A DNA stretch of 64,000 bases from NCBI RefSeq assembly GCF_000336755.1, contig NZ_AOLK01000019.1, positions 1 through 64,000 on the forward strand, in the 5' to 3' direction. Below are positions 27,011-36,753 of the stretch, piece after piece. Each line of letters starts with the position of its first letter. The first letter of the stretch is position 1. The stretch comes from Haloferax elongans ATCC BAA-1513. GTDB lineage: Archaea > Halobacteriota > Halobacteria > Halobacteriales > Haloferacaceae. The translations under genes and the position numbers were made by a program. Under the pieces are notes generated by a model that was given only the letters and a program-made list of their open reading frames with translations, did no database searches and was not told the origin of the DNA.

Positions 27011-27571
27011 TTAGCAACTCCAACAAAAGTCGTGATAGGCGCACGACTCACAGACTTCTTTCTCCGATGCTGGCGGTGGCGAATCACTCGTAATGATCTC
27101 GTAAATCCCCCGGATTGCCGCTTCGACCCGTTGTTCGGCTTCAGCTGTCAATTCAATCGCTTCACGACGCCGTTCTGTCGGGTGGGCGAGAACCCCGGAC
27201 TTCTCGACGCCGGCAACATGCTTCAGATACCACAAGTAGTACTGCAACTGGAGCTTTGCGGGGTCGACGAGTGCAGAGGAGGGTTTGACCTCCATCACTC
27301 GACCGTCATCGAGTACGTCGATTGCGATTGTACTATCGATGGACATGTGCCGTCGTTTCTCCCTGTATGCGGTTTCATCGACGTGCGTCCCACGAACGAT
27401 AGCTGTATTTCCACGGTCAATCTCGACTTGCCGACTGTAGAACCACAGTTCGCGTTCACACACGACATAATACTGCATCATAACCCCAGTCACTCGAAAC
27501 GAGTCGTCTACTGCGTCTTCCTTTGCCGCTCGTAAGAGTCGTGCAACTGGGTCCTGTGGTGCTTTGGTCAT
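27011..27571 (-). CDS. cas4: CRISPR-associated exonuclease Cas4
   Basis: 186 residues. RecB-family nuclease motif VMEVKPSSALVD near 95. One upstream Cys in VVCERE (about 38) plus three C-terminal cysteines CESCAYHDFCWSC form the expected Fe-S ligands. Cas4 trims prespacers and sets PAM selection. It overlaps the cas3 stop by 4 bp. Confidence 0.93.
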   Translation of the reverse strand: MTKAPQDPVARLLRAAKEDAVDDSFRVTGVMMQYYVVCERELWFYSRQVEIDRGNTAIVRGTHVDETAYREKRRHMSIDSTIAIDVLDDGRVMEVKPSSALVDPAKLQLQYYLWYLKHVAGVEKSGVLAHPTERRREAIELTAEAEQRVEAAIRGIYEIITSDSPPPASEKEVCESCAYHDFCWSC

Positions 27572-30156
27572 AGGAAGCGGTCCTCAATTGTCGTGTCTGG
27601 CACGACGAAGCCTGTGGTGTGATCGAAGTATCGCTCGAAGGTGTGCGATTCTGCACTGAGGACACGAAGCGACCGTTCTTTGTCGTGCCCAGCAAGCGGT
27701 CGAAGGTTCGTTACAGTCTTTGCCTCTGGTGAGTCGTCGCGGTAAATTGGTACTGAGACCCGAAGTGGTTTGGTCGCGTTGAGAAGTCGCTTGACCGTTT
27801 CGAAGTCGTAGTTGTCGTACGCCTCTTCGAGCGCGGAGACGAGGTCTTGATCCGACTGGGTGACAGCGATGAGGACATCAACTGTGTTTGTTTGTGTGAT
27901 CAGGGATAGCCTACCCAGCGATTCGGCGTCAGCACTTTCGACGTACTTGCGGTACTGTTCTTTCCCAACGTTCTTGTCGTGTTGCAGTCGCCGGTAATAC
28001 TCGTTCACTGCTGTCCGGGCCACTGCCTTGCCATCAAGTTTGGTTTTATCGCCACGGACAGAGTTAAGTGCCGCAGCAGTTACTGGCGTCAGGGACGGCC
28101 CATTGTTGTCGTAGACTGCTACTGCTGGGGTGTGGGTCTGCTCTGCCGGCTGGGCAAGCCACCAGATTGTAACGTTTCCTCGCTCCTGTTCGAACGAACG
28201 GTTACAGCGGCCTGCGGCTTGTACGATACTGTCGACTGGAGCCAAATCGCGATATACGTTCTCGAAACTGACGTCAACACCAGCTTCGACGAGTTGTGTT
28301 GTCACTGCAATGACTTGCACCCCAGCGTCACGCAACCGTTTGACTGTCTGAATTAATGCGAGTCGGTCAGTCGGCCGGAGTCGAGTTGAGAGATGGACAA
28401 ACGCGCGCTTGGTGGATTGTCGAACTCGTTCGACGGTTTGTGTAACCGGGTCTGAAGCTCCACCGTGGAGGACCTCAAAGTACTGTTCGGCGAGGCTAAC
28501 GGCAGCAAGTCGTTCCGTGACGGCTGCAGTCAATGCTCGTGCACTATCAATCGTATTGCAAATCGCGAGTAGAGACTCACCGGCAGCGGCCACCTCAACG
28601 ATTTCAGTCGCTGCTGCGTCGTATCCAAGAGGCTGGTCCTCGCCCTGCAGGAAGCGGTCAATAGAGTCGTGGAGTCGATACTGAACACGTTCTGCAACCG
28701 AGAAATACTGCTCTGTCTCCGACACGAGGGGTTCTGCATTGGGGAAGAGTTCAGGTTGCGTCGCTGTCATCGAAATCACGGTTGCACCATATTGGTCAGT
28801 GAGGACTTCGACTAGCCTTGGAACGAGCTTCCACCAGTCGAGTGGGAGTGACTGTGGTTCGTCGAGTACGACCACACTGTTACGGAGCGCAGGAATCTTC
28901 ATTGACTGCGTATTTCGCGGCCCAGCTAGACTTTCGAACAGTTGGACGAAGGTGGTTATCGTGAGTCCTGCTCGCCAGCCTTCCCCGAGCAGGCCTGCGA
29001 TATCGTCGTTCAGGTCGGCTGCATCGTCGTCGGTGTTCTCAAACCGAGTTTCGGAGAGGTGATGGTGAAGCGCCAGCATCCCATCGGTCCCGTCAGTCTC
29101 GAAAATAGTCTGCACTTCTGCTCCGACCTGGTCGATAATACTTGTAAACGGTAATGCGTATACGATGCGGGCGCCATCTGTCCGGTCACGGATCTTGAAG
29201 GCAGCATTCAGTCCAGTGAGCGTTTTCCCCATCCCAGTCGGCAATGTAATCGTTGCAACGCGTGAGTCACCACTGACGAAGTCCGGAATCGAATTGAGGA
29301 CGTCGCGGCGGGCGCGTGATCGGAAGTGGTTGAGTCGCTCGGTTCGAGTTCCCCCTGGGGTGGTCGTGGTCCCCGAGAGATCGTCGATATACTGTGTGAG
29401 TGTCTCAGTGCTAGGAGGTGCAGCACTGTAGACTGACCGTTTACGAGGCGCGCCAGCAGCACTCGTCTTATCGGCGAGTACGAGTGCCCCCCAACACTCC
29501 AGCATGAGGCCGTAGAACTCGTGGGTTAGAAAGTCCGGGTCTGTAATCGGACGCTCACCGTTGAGGGTGACGTGACTGGCAATCTCGTCGAAGAGCGATT
29601 CATCGTTGGCACAAGCCATCGCGAACGATTTCCACACACTGTCGTCACCAGTTGCTGTTTCGAATACCGCGGTCGCAAGAGTCGGTGCGTGCTGGTGAAT
29701 GTCCACGACTTGGTGTTTAATTCGTCGCCGCGGTTCGGGGTCGGGTGACGATACGCGAGAGAAGAGATACGTAATCGCGTTTGGGAGCCGGCCATGGTGT
29801 TTTGCAACTGCAATAAACCCTGCAAGACACGTTGCTGTCGAGTGACCCGTCTCTCGTAGGACATAGTATGCCGCAAACGACCCGAGCGGCGCATGATATC
29901 TCAGGGCATCGTGCTTTGGATTTCCAGGGTACTCACCGATGTACTGTTGAAAATAGGTCGTTGCTTTCCCGATGTCGTGGACGAGTGCGAGTCGGCGAAC
30001 GACACCCCGGACCGATTCGTCGTCTGGGGTTGTGGCCCCAGCGGGGAGGATCATATCGACGCGGTCCCGAACGTCACGGAGGTGGTCGAACAAGAACACA
30101 CCGGGGCGGCCGTTCTCCGGAGGGTGTGAGTACCGGCGCTCGTACTCGGATGTCAT
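27568..30156 (-). CDS. cas3: CRISPR-associated helicase/nuclease Cas3 (HD-fused)
   Basis: 862 residues. The N-terminal HD nuclease has an HD motif in LVHDIGKATTYFQ and further histidines around KHHGRLP. The SF2 helicase has Walker A TLPTGMGKT, motif II VVLDEPQSLP (DEPQ) and motif VI QAAGRCNRS. It is recruited by Cascade and degrades target DNA. Length is normal for I-B and it appears intact. The stop overlaps cas4. Confidence 0.95.
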   Translation of the reverse strand: MTSEYERRYSHPPENGRPGVFLFDHLRDVRDRVDMILPAGATTPDDESVRGVVRRLALVHDIGKATTYFQQYIGEYPGNPKHDALRYHAPLGSFAAYYVLRETGHSTATCLAGFIAVAKHHGRLPNAITYLFSRVSSPDPEPRRRIKHQVVDIHQHAPTLATAVFETATGDDSVWKSFAMACANDESLFDEIASHVTLNGERPITDPDFLTHEFYGLMLECWGALVLADKTSAAGAPRKRSVYSAAPPSTETLTQYIDDLSGTTTTPGGTRTERLNHFRSRARRDVLNSIPDFVSGDSRVATITLPTGMGKTLTGLNAAFKIRDRTDGARIVYALPFTSIIDQVGAEVQTIFETDGTDGMLALHHHLSETRFENTDDDAADLNDDIAGLLGEGWRAGLTITTFVQLFESLAGPRNTQSMKIPALRNSVVVLDEPQSLPLDWWKLVPRLVEVLTDQYGATVISMTATQPELFPNAEPLVSETEQYFSVAERVQYRLHDSIDRFLQGEDQPLGYDAAATEIVEVAAAGESLLAICNTIDSARALTAAVTERLAAVSLAEQYFEVLHGGASDPVTQTVERVRQSTKRAFVHLSTRLRPTDRLALIQTVKRLRDAGVQVIAVTTQLVEAGVDVSFENVYRDLAPVDSIVQAAGRCNRSFEQERGNVTIWWLAQPAEQTHTPAVAVYDNNGPSLTPVTAAALNSVRGDKTKLDGKAVARTAVNEYYRRLQHDKNVGKEQYRKYVESADAESLGRLSLITQTNTVDVLIAVTQSDQDLVSALEEAYDNYDFETVKRLLNATKPLRVSVPIYRDDSPEAKTVTNLRPLAGHDKERSLRVLSAESHTFERYFDHTTGFVVPDTTIEDRFL

Positions 30157-30157
30157 C

Positions 30158-30961
30158 TCAAACGAACATCACCGTGTGACCATCGACGATGTTTGTATCT
30201 GGATCTCGGACGTGAATTGGTCCCGCGTCCGGGTTGTACGCGTAGCTCGTGAACCCTGTCGTTGTACGCCCACTTCCATCAGCTTGCATGAATGCAGGCG
30301 ATTCTTCGATTTGGCAGCGTGTTTCCGTATCTGGAATGACACGGTCAACCGCGTTCGGCACGGCTGAGTCGACCGCAACGACACCAGTTGTTGGGTCATT
30401 CTCAACCTCAAACTGGCCGTGGTACCGGATATCTGCGAGGTACTCTGACAGCCCTAGGCTCGGAACATACTGTGATTTCCCTTGGGAAAGCATCTGGTGT
30501 AGTGCATCGAACTGGTCGGAATCACTCACCCAGACGTAGAGGCGATACGCCGGGTCAACAAGTACCTCGTAGTTATGCTGTTGGCGGGGTTTCGTCGGGT
30601 CCGGGAGCTTGATACTGATCTTTCCCCTGCTGTTTAGCGACTTCATCGACTCTGCCGCAGTCGAGAGGGTATTGACCGGCATGTTCATCGTTCTAAGTGG
30701 CTCGACAGGTTCGATCGCAATCGCAGACTCGCCGGGGGCAAATAGCCCGTAGTAGCCATCCCGTTCGATACCGAGCACCGCTGCAAGCAACCCAGCAACC
30801 GTCGTTCGGGGAATGATACGGTACGTCTGTTTGACGATATTTCCCTCAATACGACGGAAGTGACCCCATGGACCGCGAATTGTGAGCGAGAGACACCGCG
30901 GGGGCTCAACCGACTCGCTGTTGCGAGCTTTGTCCCACTCTGAGAGGCTCTGTTGGCTCAC
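30158..30961 (-). CDS. cas5: Cascade subunit Cas5 (type I-B)
   Basis: 267 residues. RAMP fold with LSLTIRGPWGHFRRIEG and the glycine-bearing TTVAGLLAAVLGIERD typical of Cas5. It caps the crRNA 5' handle in Cascade. It lies 1 bp from cas3 and 2 bp from cas7, within one operon. Confidence 0.93.
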   Translation of the reverse strand: MSQQSLSEWDKARNSESVEPPRCLSLTIRGPWGHFRRIEGNIVKQTYRIIPRTTVAGLLAAVLGIERDGYYGLFAPGESAIAIEPVEPLRTMNMPVNTLSTAAESMKSLNSRGKISIKLPDPTKPRQQHNYEVLVDPAYRLYVWVSDSDQFDALHQMLSQGKSQYVPSLGLSEYLADIRYHGQFEVENDPTTGVVAVDSAVPNAVDRVIPDTETRCQIEESPAFMQADGSGRTTTGFTSYAYNPDAGPIHVRDPDTNIVDGHTVMFV

Positions 30962-30963
30962 GG

Positions 30964-32019
30964 TTAGTTGGGTAACGTCTCGACGTGATCATCGTACACG
31001 TCAATGACGTGGACGGCATTTGCCCCGAGCGCTGCTTCGAGCGCCCCAATGAGGACTTCTGGCCCACCGACATCGCCATTCGAAGACACTGACAAGACAT
31101 CACTCGTCGCAACGTGGACCTGCTCGATGCGACTTGCATTCTGCTCGAGTCGGTCAACAAGCGTATCGACCGCGAGCGTCAGGTCACGGATGTTTCTCAG
31201 TTCTTCAGGAGGCTTCGTTCGTCCGTCGTTTTGATCGAGTTCAAGGTCCTTGTCTAATCCACCGAGATGGAAGCTATCGTCGGCATACTCGACGCGAAGA
31301 TAGAGACGTGGTTCTTGGCCGACTTTGCTCCGACTGATTGTTTGATTTTTCAGCGCTCGCCAGCAGAGTGTATCTAGCCGTTCGACATCTTCGGTTGTGA
31401 GCATCGTGTCTTCCGCAGCGTGTTCATCGACGAGTCCGTGGAACCGTATCAGACCGTATTGAATGCGGTGGTCGTCAAGTCCGAAGCCACCTTGTTCCTT
31501 TCCTTCCTGGGTCGCGATGACGCTGGTGAGGCTGTCGTATTCTTCGTTTTCATTCACCGCGTGCATAGACTTGCCGGGGGAGAATTGAACCGGACCAGTG
31601 AAGTGGTCAGGCAACGACCCATATGAATCATCCATATCGACGCTCATCGTCGCGCCAAAGTAGCGTACGTCGGCGCTCTCTTCGAGGAACGTCCGGAAAA
31701 CTGCTTCAGAGAGCTCGTCGTTATCGTCGTAGTCGTCAGGGTCGACTGCTTTGAGGCGGTCTTTGAGTAATCTCTCGCGAGTGTACTGTTCACCTTCTTC
31801 TTGGACGTTTCTAATGTAGACCCCGTGCCCATCTGCATCTAGTTGATCGCGGAGATATCGCTTGAGGCGAACGTCGGTGACGATTGCCTGTTGGGTCTGT
31901 GGGTCAATCCGTGGCCGGTTTGCCCCGCTGAGGGGGTTGCCGTTTGGATTCGCGTCAACGGCATCGTACAGGAACACGATTTCTGAGCGGTTCTCGACGG
32001 TGTCTAGGTCTTCAGTCAT
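30964..32019 (-). CDS. cas7: Cascade backbone subunit Cas7 (Csh2 family)
   Basis: 351 residues from MTEDLDTVENRSEIVFLYD. The N-terminal DAVDANPNGNPLSGANRPRID is diagnostic of Csh2/Cas7 of type I-B. It forms the helical backbone along the crRNA. The ATG at 32019 lies 4 bp after the cas8b stop, so this start is preferred over an upstream in-frame ATG inside cas8b. Confidence 0.94.
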   Translation of the reverse strand: MTEDLDTVENRSEIVFLYDAVDANPNGNPLSGANRPRIDPQTQQAIVTDVRLKRYLRDQLDADGHGVYIRNVQEEGEQYTRERLLKDRLKAVDPDDYDDNDELSEAVFRTFLEESADVRYFGATMSVDMDDSYGSLPDHFTGPVQFSPGKSMHAVNENEEYDSLTSVIATQEGKEQGGFGLDDHRIQYGLIRFHGLVDEHAAEDTMLTTEDVERLDTLCWRALKNQTISRSKVGQEPRLYLRVEYADDSFHLGGLDKDLELDQNDGRTKPPEELRNIRDLTLAVDTLVDRLEQNASRIEQVHVATSDVLSVSSNGDVGGPEVLIGALEAALGANAVHVIDVYDDHVETLPN

Positions 32020-32023
32020 GGGC

Positions 32024-34141
32024 TTAGTTGGTGGCTGTGTTCGGTTGTTCGGTCTCGCTGTTCGACGTTTGCGGTCGGTCATTCATGCCGTAGGTGAGCC
32101 CGAGCGCGTAGTAGAACCGGAGGTCGGCAGTATCGAGCTCCCAGTCATCCGGGTCCGGGTTGATAACTCGTCTTCGGAGTCGATCGACGATATAATCGAA
32201 TTTGGTCCCCGGATAGCTTGCATCCCCCTTCTTTTCCTGCCGCGTGTACGTGATCGTCTTCTCGATCGCAGATTCTGTGACTTTCTTGATTCGGTTGCTC
32301 GTAACCGCTTGGACTGGGAACTGGTCAACAAGTGTCGTCGAGCGATTGTGTTTGTGTTCTTGATAATTCCCGACAGCACCGACAAGAGCGCCGAGCAAGA
32401 AGGACGCACACCGCTCGTCGTTCGATGCAAGTGCTGGCGTGTCTTTGATAAACGATTCGAGCTTCTCTGCACCGGCGAAGCCGCCGTCTGCAATTGGTTC
32501 GGTGATATCTGGCATGGTTCGTGAGTCGTAGGTTGGGGGCTCAGCAACCGGCTGTTGCGTGCCTGTGGCTTCGAGGAATGTGTGTGGCGCACTTGCGAGT
32601 GCGCACAGCTGGGCGTACTGGCTAGCCACTCTGAAGACCGGGAACCCGTGGTCGTCATCCCCGGAGTCGTCAATGATGCGGTCGACATACGAATCCAGCA
32701 ATGACGAGACCGGAAGTGGGTCGCCACTGAGGACCGCAACGAGTGCCTTAATCCGTGGGTCGTCCGCACTCGCGTCCGTGTCGTCGTCTCCGGTCGGGAA
32801 CGTCTGGTAAAAGTACGAACCAGATGCGACAAGCCCGAGAAAGTCGTCGCCCGAGAGGAGTGGCCACTTCTCGTGTGTCGGCAGTGCGGCTGTCCGGTCG
32901 ACTCCGGATTTAAACGCCGCAGTTCGGAGCATGTCCCTGTGAGCGGTTGCTACCGAGGCAGGGTACTGAATTCGCCCGTTCATCGTTTCGCCGAAGACGT
33001 CGAACCGCGACATCTGGTGTGGCATAATCGCCGAAACGTAGAACCGGAGCGAATTCTCATCGAGTGGGACGTCTTCACGGAACTGATACGCGGTCTCGAT
33101 AGGCGTCAGTCCACTCTTCTCATCGTCTTCCTCAAGCGTATCGTACAGAAGTTCGTAGAGGCGGTAGGTGTCTTCGACAGTCGGATTCCCGAAAAAGTAC
33201 GGGAGGTAGTAAACCCGTGCGCCGAACGTCCGATACGAGCACGCGTCGATGAACGGTTCTGCGTTCATCAGTGTGATCGCAGCGTCCTCTGAGATTGGGT
33301 GTGTGCGCCATGCTTCGTCAGGATCGAATCCCGGGAACTTCTCGAGCTGTTTGCCGAGGAAGTAGTTTAATGGGTCCTGTGCTGTCCCGACCGTTCGAGT
33401 CTGCGCTCCCGTTATTAGGTCAGTTGCCTCACCGGTCGAATTCGAGGCTTCTCCCTTCGAGACGAGCTTCGAAAGTTTCCGGCTTCGCATCGCGGCCATC
33501 GTGACATCAAGGTCCCCAGGCCACTGATACGGACCGTCTGTGTCGACTTTTATTTGGACCGTTAGGAGTGCTGTCGTCGACCCGCTGAGGCTTGCTTGGA
33601 CGTCGTCTCCAAGCTGTTCAAGTGCAGTCTCATCTTCGCCCAACTCAGCAAGTGAGTCGATAATCCAGCCATCGTCGTGTTCGGCTGCAGCCTCTTGCAC
33701 AACGGAATTACTCGCCCATTTGGAGAGCCGCTCTTTCGCGTACCTGGCGAGCTTCTCTGGGTCGCTGTTCTTCCCTGCCTGGTGTGTGATGCTGTGGTCG
33801 ATTCCCCGTGCAGCGGGGTACTTACAGTGTGCAACCTTTGGAACGAGCGCGTCGGTGTATTTCGTCACCCAAACCGGACCTTTGCTGTCCGAGGCGAATT
33901 CAGGCGCTGTTCCGGACACATCAACACGAACGACAATGAGGCTATCCGGTTCGTCGATGAGGTCCCCCGCCGCGTCGGGCGTGAGATACGGTGCGTACGG
34001 CCCTCCACCAGTTGTTGCGAGCGTGAAGAGTGTTCCGTAGAGATACTGAATATCTCGGAGTGACGAAACCGGACTGTTTGGGAGTTCGTTGAGTAGCTCC
34101 CCGTTGGGGTACGTTTGTCTGAACTCCTCAGGCGAAAGCAT
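32024..34141 (-). CDS. cas8b: Cascade large subunit Cas8b (Csh1 family)
   Basis: 705 residues from MLSPEEFRQTYPNGE. Large, poorly conserved protein at the Cas8b position between cas6 and cas7, as in Haloferax I-B operons. Cas8b recognises the PAM. The ATG at 34141 overlaps the cas6 3' end by 14 bp. No additional gene fits between cas6 and cas8b. Confidence 0.9.
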   Translation of the reverse strand: MLSPEEFRQTYPNGELLNELPNSPVSSLRDIQYLYGTLFTLATTGGGPYAPYLTPDAAGDLIDEPDSLIVVRVDVSGTAPEFASDSKGPVWVTKYTDALVPKVAHCKYPAARGIDHSITHQAGKNSDPEKLARYAKERLSKWASNSVVQEAAAEHDDGWIIDSLAELGEDETALEQLGDDVQASLSGSTTALLTVQIKVDTDGPYQWPGDLDVTMAAMRSRKLSKLVSKGEASNSTGEATDLITGAQTRTVGTAQDPLNYFLGKQLEKFPGFDPDEAWRTHPISEDAAITLMNAEPFIDACSYRTFGARVYYLPYFFGNPTVEDTYRLYELLYDTLEEDDEKSGLTPIETAYQFREDVPLDENSLRFYVSAIMPHQMSRFDVFGETMNGRIQYPASVATAHRDMLRTAAFKSGVDRTAALPTHEKWPLLSGDDFLGLVASGSYFYQTFPTGDDDTDASADDPRIKALVAVLSGDPLPVSSLLDSYVDRIIDDSGDDDHGFPVFRVASQYAQLCALASAPHTFLEATGTQQPVAEPPTYDSRTMPDITEPIADGGFAGAEKLESFIKDTPALASNDERCASFLLGALVGAVGNYQEHKHNRSTTLVDQFPVQAVTSNRIKKVTESAIEKTITYTRQEKKGDASYPGTKFDYIVDRLRRRVINPDPDDWELDTADLRFYYALGLTYGMNDRPQTSNSETEQPNTATN

Positions 34142-34940
34142 CGGCTCCCTCCAGTTCGCTTTCGCCAGGTTTGGTTTTCTCGACGATATTCGAGAACCCA
34201 AAGCCAAGTCCATTCCGACCGCCAATTCCTGTATCAAGTGCGAGGTTGAGGTGGGTGCGGTGCGTGTCGTCTCGAACACGGTAATCGAAGCGCCACTTGC
34301 TCAGAAGAATCTCGGCAGTTGTTCCGGTTGTCACGGTCACTGGAAGTGCATACGTCTTCAACAGATCATACCCCTCGAAGAGTTCACCGTCAACATCGAC
34401 TGGTCCGTCTCGATAGTCGGGAGCAAACCGGTCGTGTTTGTGCTGTAGGTTCGCTTGCACCGCCTCCTTGAACGGGTCGATGGTATGCTTTGGACGCCAG
34501 TACGTTGCAGTTTCATAGTCGACATCGATGCCGTACCGCTCGCGGTGCTCGGGGAGCAAGCGAACGACGACACCAGTCGCGGTCTCGATGACGCCACGCG
34601 TACCCGGTTCCCCAACATCAACGCTGAGTTGGGAGAGGTCATCAACTTTGAACGCCATTTCACCAACGTTGAACTCTCGGTTGTGTTGCAAATCGTGTGC
34701 GATGGTCGCAAGGAGATCCTCACGCGGTGAAGCGAACAGCAGGGACCGCTGCCCGCCTTCTTGGATGTCTCCCCACGGGAAGATGTTGCTGAACGCAAGC
34801 CCGAGCGGGTGGCCGTTGCCGTGTTCGCGATCAAACTTCGAGTCTTTGAGTGCTCGCCACACACGACCTCTGAGTTTGTGGTGGTACGCGTGCTGGTAGG
34901 TGGCGTCACACTGAGCACGTAACTTAACCATTAAACGCAT
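34128..34940 (-). CDS. cas6: CRISPR RNA endonuclease Cas6
   Basis: 270 residues. The N-terminal QHAYHHKLRGRVWRAL carries histidines in the catalytic region, and the C-terminal glycine-rich loop is GGRNGLGFGFSNI. It cuts each repeat on the 3' side of its stem-loop. It is the first gene of the cas operon. A Shine-Dalgarno-like GGAGGTG lies about 11 bp before the ATG (34951-34957), and a TATA-like TTTATGATA lies around 35001-35010, implying a leadered transcript. Confidence 0.94.
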   Translation of the reverse strand: MRLMVKLRAQCDATYQHAYHHKLRGRVWRALKDSKFDREHGNGHPLGLAFSNIFPWGDIQEGGQRSLLFASPREDLLATIAHDLQHNREFNVGEMAFKVDDLSQLSVDVGEPGTRGVIETATGVVVRLLPEHRERYGIDVDYETATYWRPKHTIDPFKEAVQANLQHKHDRFAPDYRDGPVDVDGELFEGYDLLKTYALPVTVTTGTTAEILLSKWRFDYRVRDDTHRTHLNLALDTGIGGRNGLGFGFSNIVEKTKPGESELEGADAFA

Positions 34941-35275
34941 CCTGTTTGTTCACCTCCGATTTGCCAGATGATGTCATACAAAGTGGTTCTTCTCCCGACA
35001 GTATCATAAATGCTAGCGCGTCTGTAAATGGGATGAGCTAAGACTGATAGCCACAAATTTTTGTCAATTAACACTGATTATGAGTCAGAAAAACTACCAA
35101 TACCGCTCAGAGCCGTTAAGTAGTGTTAAGCGAAAGCATTAGCACATTTTGACCGAATCCAACCCCACCAGGGTTCGTCTGTACTGCGTTTCTTCGTTGT
35201 CCGCTCTGCACCGGTCGTGACCCGCAGGGGCAGGCCGAGTCCCCGGGGTGTGTAACCCTGACGTAGTGTACCAAC
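34941..35275. promoter_or_regulatory. cas operon promoter region with mini-ORF and repeat-like element
   Basis: 335 bp between cas6 and the ATPase gene. It holds the cas6 ribosome site and TATA-like box. The minus strand also carries TTTACAGACG just upstream of that box, matching the 5' end of the CRISPR repeat. A 20-codon plus-strand ORF (35080-35142, MSQKNYQYRS...) lies between AT-rich sequence and the repeat-like element at 35156. Confidence 0.5.
35156..35185 (-). repeat. Orphan CRISPR repeat-like element upstream of cas6
   Basis: Matches 23 of 30 positions of the array repeat when aligned on AGGGTTCGTCTGTA. The AACCC/GGGTT stem is intact, while the loop and both ends differ. It lies 215 bp upstream of cas6, far from either array, in the orientation of the cas genes. 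It may be a relic repeat or the processing site of a CRISPR-like regulatory RNA. Confidence 0.7.
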
Positions 35276-36724
35276 TCAACAGAGGTAGAAGAACAGCCAG
35301 GCGGGAAGATAGATAACCCGCCCGTCCTCGCCAAAGACATTGCTGTTGTTGACGACCAGCCCCATCGGAAGCTCTTGCTGCTCGATGAACCGCCTGAGGG
35401 CAGTGAGGTCTGCATCTCGCGGGTCGCCGTGTTTGACTTCCACGGGGAGGGTGTAATCGTGGCCTTGCAGAACAAAATCAATCTCGCCGGTGATTTCACT
35501 GTACTGTACCGCCGAATTCTTGAATTCTGAGAGGTTGAACTGGAGGCGCCGCAGATGATCACACACTGCCGTCTCAAGGACCGGTCCTCGTGTCGGTGCG
35601 TTCTGCAACTGCTGAGCAGTGGTGCCAGTGAGTGCGTTCAGATGGCCGACGTCGTTCAGATAGGCCATCTGTTGCTTTGTCGACCCGGCTGCTTTTTCGG
35701 AATAGTGCGGACAGCGGTAGACGAGGTAGAAATCCTCGAGATACGTGATGTATCGGTCAACTGTCCCCCGTCCTAACCCAATCTCCTTGCTAAGATTGTT
35801 GATACTCAGCTTACTGCCAGTTCCATCTGCAAAATACTGCAAGATTTTCATCAACTTGTCTTCTTTCTCGATGTCATAGACGGACGGCAGGTCCCCCGTG
35901 ACCACTCTGTATAAGTCTTCGTCGAGCTCTCGAAGGGCCTCTGTATCTTCCATCTCGAAGTACCCTGGGTAGCCTCCACGGAGTAGATAGGTATCAAGCG
36001 CATCTCGGAGTTCAGGTCGCTTTGAGTCTAAACGAGTCCATGCTTGGCTCAATGCCAACACAACCGCTGGCTTGTCGCCCGATTTCAGACCGGTTTTCAG
36101 GCTCTGTCGAAGGTTGCGACTCTTTTCGTCGACTTCAGACGCGTCGAGAATTTGTTCATAGCGCACATAATCGATAAATTTCATCGGCACCATGACCTGC
36201 TCTTTTGCCCGCCCGACCAGCGTTTCGCTCGTCTTTTTCGAGATTAACGTACTCACCGACCCTGTCAGAACGAACGTCAGTGAGTCGTACCGATCGGAAT
36301 AGAGCTTGACTGTGTCTGCCCAATTGTGGGCTTTTTGAATCTCATCAAATGCAATATAAATCTCTGAGTCGACTTCACTGAATGCCTTCCCGAGGATCCG
36401 CTCTTCGTACACTTCGAGTGCATCCCTGACGATCGTCTCGTAATCGGAGGAGACAGTACCGGCTTCAGTCGTGAGGAACAGCACGTGTTTCGGTGGCACG
36501 TCTTGCTCCGTAATCAGGTGGTCAATCAATTGACCAACCATCGTCGACTTCCCGACCTGCCGCGGGCCGACGAGCGTAACGATATCTCGCTTTGCAACTC
36601 GGTCGACGAGGCGCTGAAAATCACGACGGTGGTGCTCATCCGAATACAAACTCGGTTGTACCGGGTCGCCCTGCCACCACGGATTAAACCGCGACAGAAT
36701 CCCCTGTAACCGTGTGTCGTCCAT
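35276..36724 (-). CDS. AAA+ ATPase with DUF4143 domain
   Basis: 482 residues. Walker A GPRQVGKST near 54-62 and Walker B YIAFDEIQKAHNW near 146 in an AAA_14-type domain. A winged-helix-like middle (LSKEIGLGRGTVDRYITYLED) follows. The C-terminal DUF4143 has the nuclease-like pattern GEIDFVL...PVEVKHG (D and ExK). These proteins are common in archaea, often near mobile or defence genes; function is unknown. It is a single gene between the cas operon and array 2. A TATA-like TTATAC about 25 bp before the ATG and a four-copy operator upstream suggest its own regulated promoter. Confidence 0.85.
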   Translation of the reverse strand: MDDTRLQGILSRFNPWWQGDPVQPSLYSDEHHRRDFQRLVDRVAKRDIVTLVGPRQVGKSTMVGQLIDHLITEQDVPPKHVLFLTTEAGTVSSDYETIVRDALEVYEERILGKAFSEVDSEIYIAFDEIQKAHNWADTVKLYSDRYDSLTFVLTGSVSTLISKKTSETLVGRAKEQVMVPMKFIDYVRYEQILDASEVDEKSRNLRQSLKTGLKSGDKPAVVLALSQAWTRLDSKRPELRDALDTYLLRGGYPGYFEMEDTEALRELDEDLYRVVTGDLPSVYDIEKEDKLMKILQYFADGTGSKLSINNLSKEIGLGRGTVDRYITYLEDFYLVYRCPHYSEKAAGSTKQQMAYLNDVGHLNALTGTTAQQLQNAPTRGPVLETAVCDHLRRLQFNLSEFKNSAVQYSEITGEIDFVLQGHDYTLPVEVKHGDPRDADLTALRRFIEQQELPMGLVVNNSNVFGEDGRVIYLPAWLFFYLC

Positions 36725-36753
36725 GCGCGTACTCTCTCACCAAGCAGTATAAC

